NCBI GenBank assembly: GCA_016124195.1
Contig: WGOE01000003.1
Coordinates: forward strand, 1-64,000
Length of the DNA: 64,000 nt
Direction of reading: 5' to 3'
Origin: a bacterium
Lineage (GTDB): Bacteria > Pseudomonadota > Alphaproteobacteria > Rhodobacterales > Rhodobacteraceae
Each line of letters opens with the position of its first letter. Positions within the stretch are counted from its first letter, which is position 1. The notes under the pieces are model-generated. The model saw only the letters and a list, made by a program, of their open reading frames with translations. It was not told where the DNA came from and did no database searches. Shown here one piece after another: positions 63,755 through 64,000 of this stretch. Position numbers and translations under genes: made by a program.

Positions 63755-63781
63755 TCGCGCGCCAAAGGCACCTGCACGCGG

Positions 63782-64000
63782 CTATCCTTCGTCCTTCAGC
63801 AAAAGGCCAAGCGCCGCGAGGATCAGCACCACGCCAGCCAGCACATTCAAGGGCGGCGCGCCATGGCCCAGCGCCAGTTCCCACAGGATGACCCAGCACG
63901 GCACGAGATAGGTATAGGCCATGACCTTGGCCGCGGGCAGCCGCATCGAGGCATATTGCAGCAGGACAAAGGTCAGGGCCGAGGCCGCGACCGACACATA
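63782..64000 (-). CDS. EamA/DMT-family transporter, C-terminal part
   Basis: The C-terminal 72 residues of a ten-helix drug/metabolite transporter run off the right edge. The final helices are visible: SVAASALTFVLLQYASMRLP, KVMAYTYLVPCWVILWELAL and PPLNVLAGVVLILAALGLLL followed by KDEG. The PPLNVLAGVVLIL pattern before the last helix is typical of EamA repeats. The substrate is unknown, and the start lies outside the window. Confidence 0.85.
   Translation of the reverse strand, partial: YVSVAASALTFVLLQYASMRLPAAKVMAYTYLVPCWVILWELALGHGAPPLNVLAGVVLILAALGLLLKDEG

Overview
The window is high-GC DNA with dense, short-spaced genes. Gene order and content point to a Rhodobacterales (Rhodobacteraceae/Paracoccaceae-type) alphaproteobacterium: CcrM (GANTC) methyltransferase, DciA-MutY, ubiA/rsmE, three tandem deformylase genes before fmt, a VPLPA-CTERM protein, LexA boxes of the alphaproteobacterial GAAC-N7-GAAC type, and intergenic TTTCACACCC/GTATTT elements typical of this group. 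No tRNA, rRNA or CRISPR array was seen.

Layout. 0-6 kb: the 5' end of an IS110-type transposase abuts a trypsin-like protease that seems to have lost its signal peptide. A large MscS channel, a VOC protein, and a TetR regulator divergent from a cupin gene (clear operator between them) follow. 6-11.6 kb: the accessory highlight, a two-gene unit of a 237-residue helical protein and a 1599-residue protein with a toxin-like TIKI/ChaN-type domain, two ankyrin blocks, a coiled coil and an HExxH metallopeptidase-like region. 11.6-20.4 kb: a COG1840-like ABC importer operon, etfBA, a cobalamin adenosyltransferase with a small membrane protein, a DUF6473-type protein and 3-hydroxybutyryl-CoA dehydrogenase. 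20.5-31 kb: MOSC protein, lytic transglycosylase, MalY-type C-S lyase, def-def-def'-fmt, MoaB, a uracil-DNA glycosylase, then pyrB, two tiny coupled ORFs, a catalytically defective pyrC' and plsY. 31-41.3 kb: gshA, a VPLPA-CTERM protein, rsmE/ubiA, OmpA-like envelope genes, a CaiB-type CoA-transferase, a DsbA-like protein and dciA. 41.3-49.9 kb: mutY, an AlkB-type monooxygenase, an OYE-family oxidoreductase, ccrM, rnhB, a membrane-anchored winged-helix protein, ridA, a six-copy 51-bp repeat array and a NYN-domain protein. 50-64 kb: a TPP-enzyme pseudogene (one in-frame TGA), ybaK, GSH-dependent formaldehyde dehydrogenase, cytochrome c', and a dispersed SOS mutasome (imuB and a C-terminally shortened dnaE2, each with its own LexA box) separated by a transglycosylase, a small membrane protein and RNase R. 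The window ends in an EamA transporter.

How the parts fit. Most genes are housekeeping: pyrimidine synthesis, translation initiation and N-formyl processing, thiol metabolism (gshA with the glutathione-dependent dehydrogenase), ubiquinone synthesis, electron-transfer flavoprotein and beta-hydroxyacyl-CoA metabolism, and DNA repair. Several enzymes appear catalytically dead by motif (third deformylase, PyrC', ImuB by family) and one is interrupted (TPP enzyme). The most novel element is the 6027-11569 toxin/effector-like pair. The repeat landscape has at least two families, GTAGG-palindromes and TTTCACACC hairpins, both placed just after stop codons.
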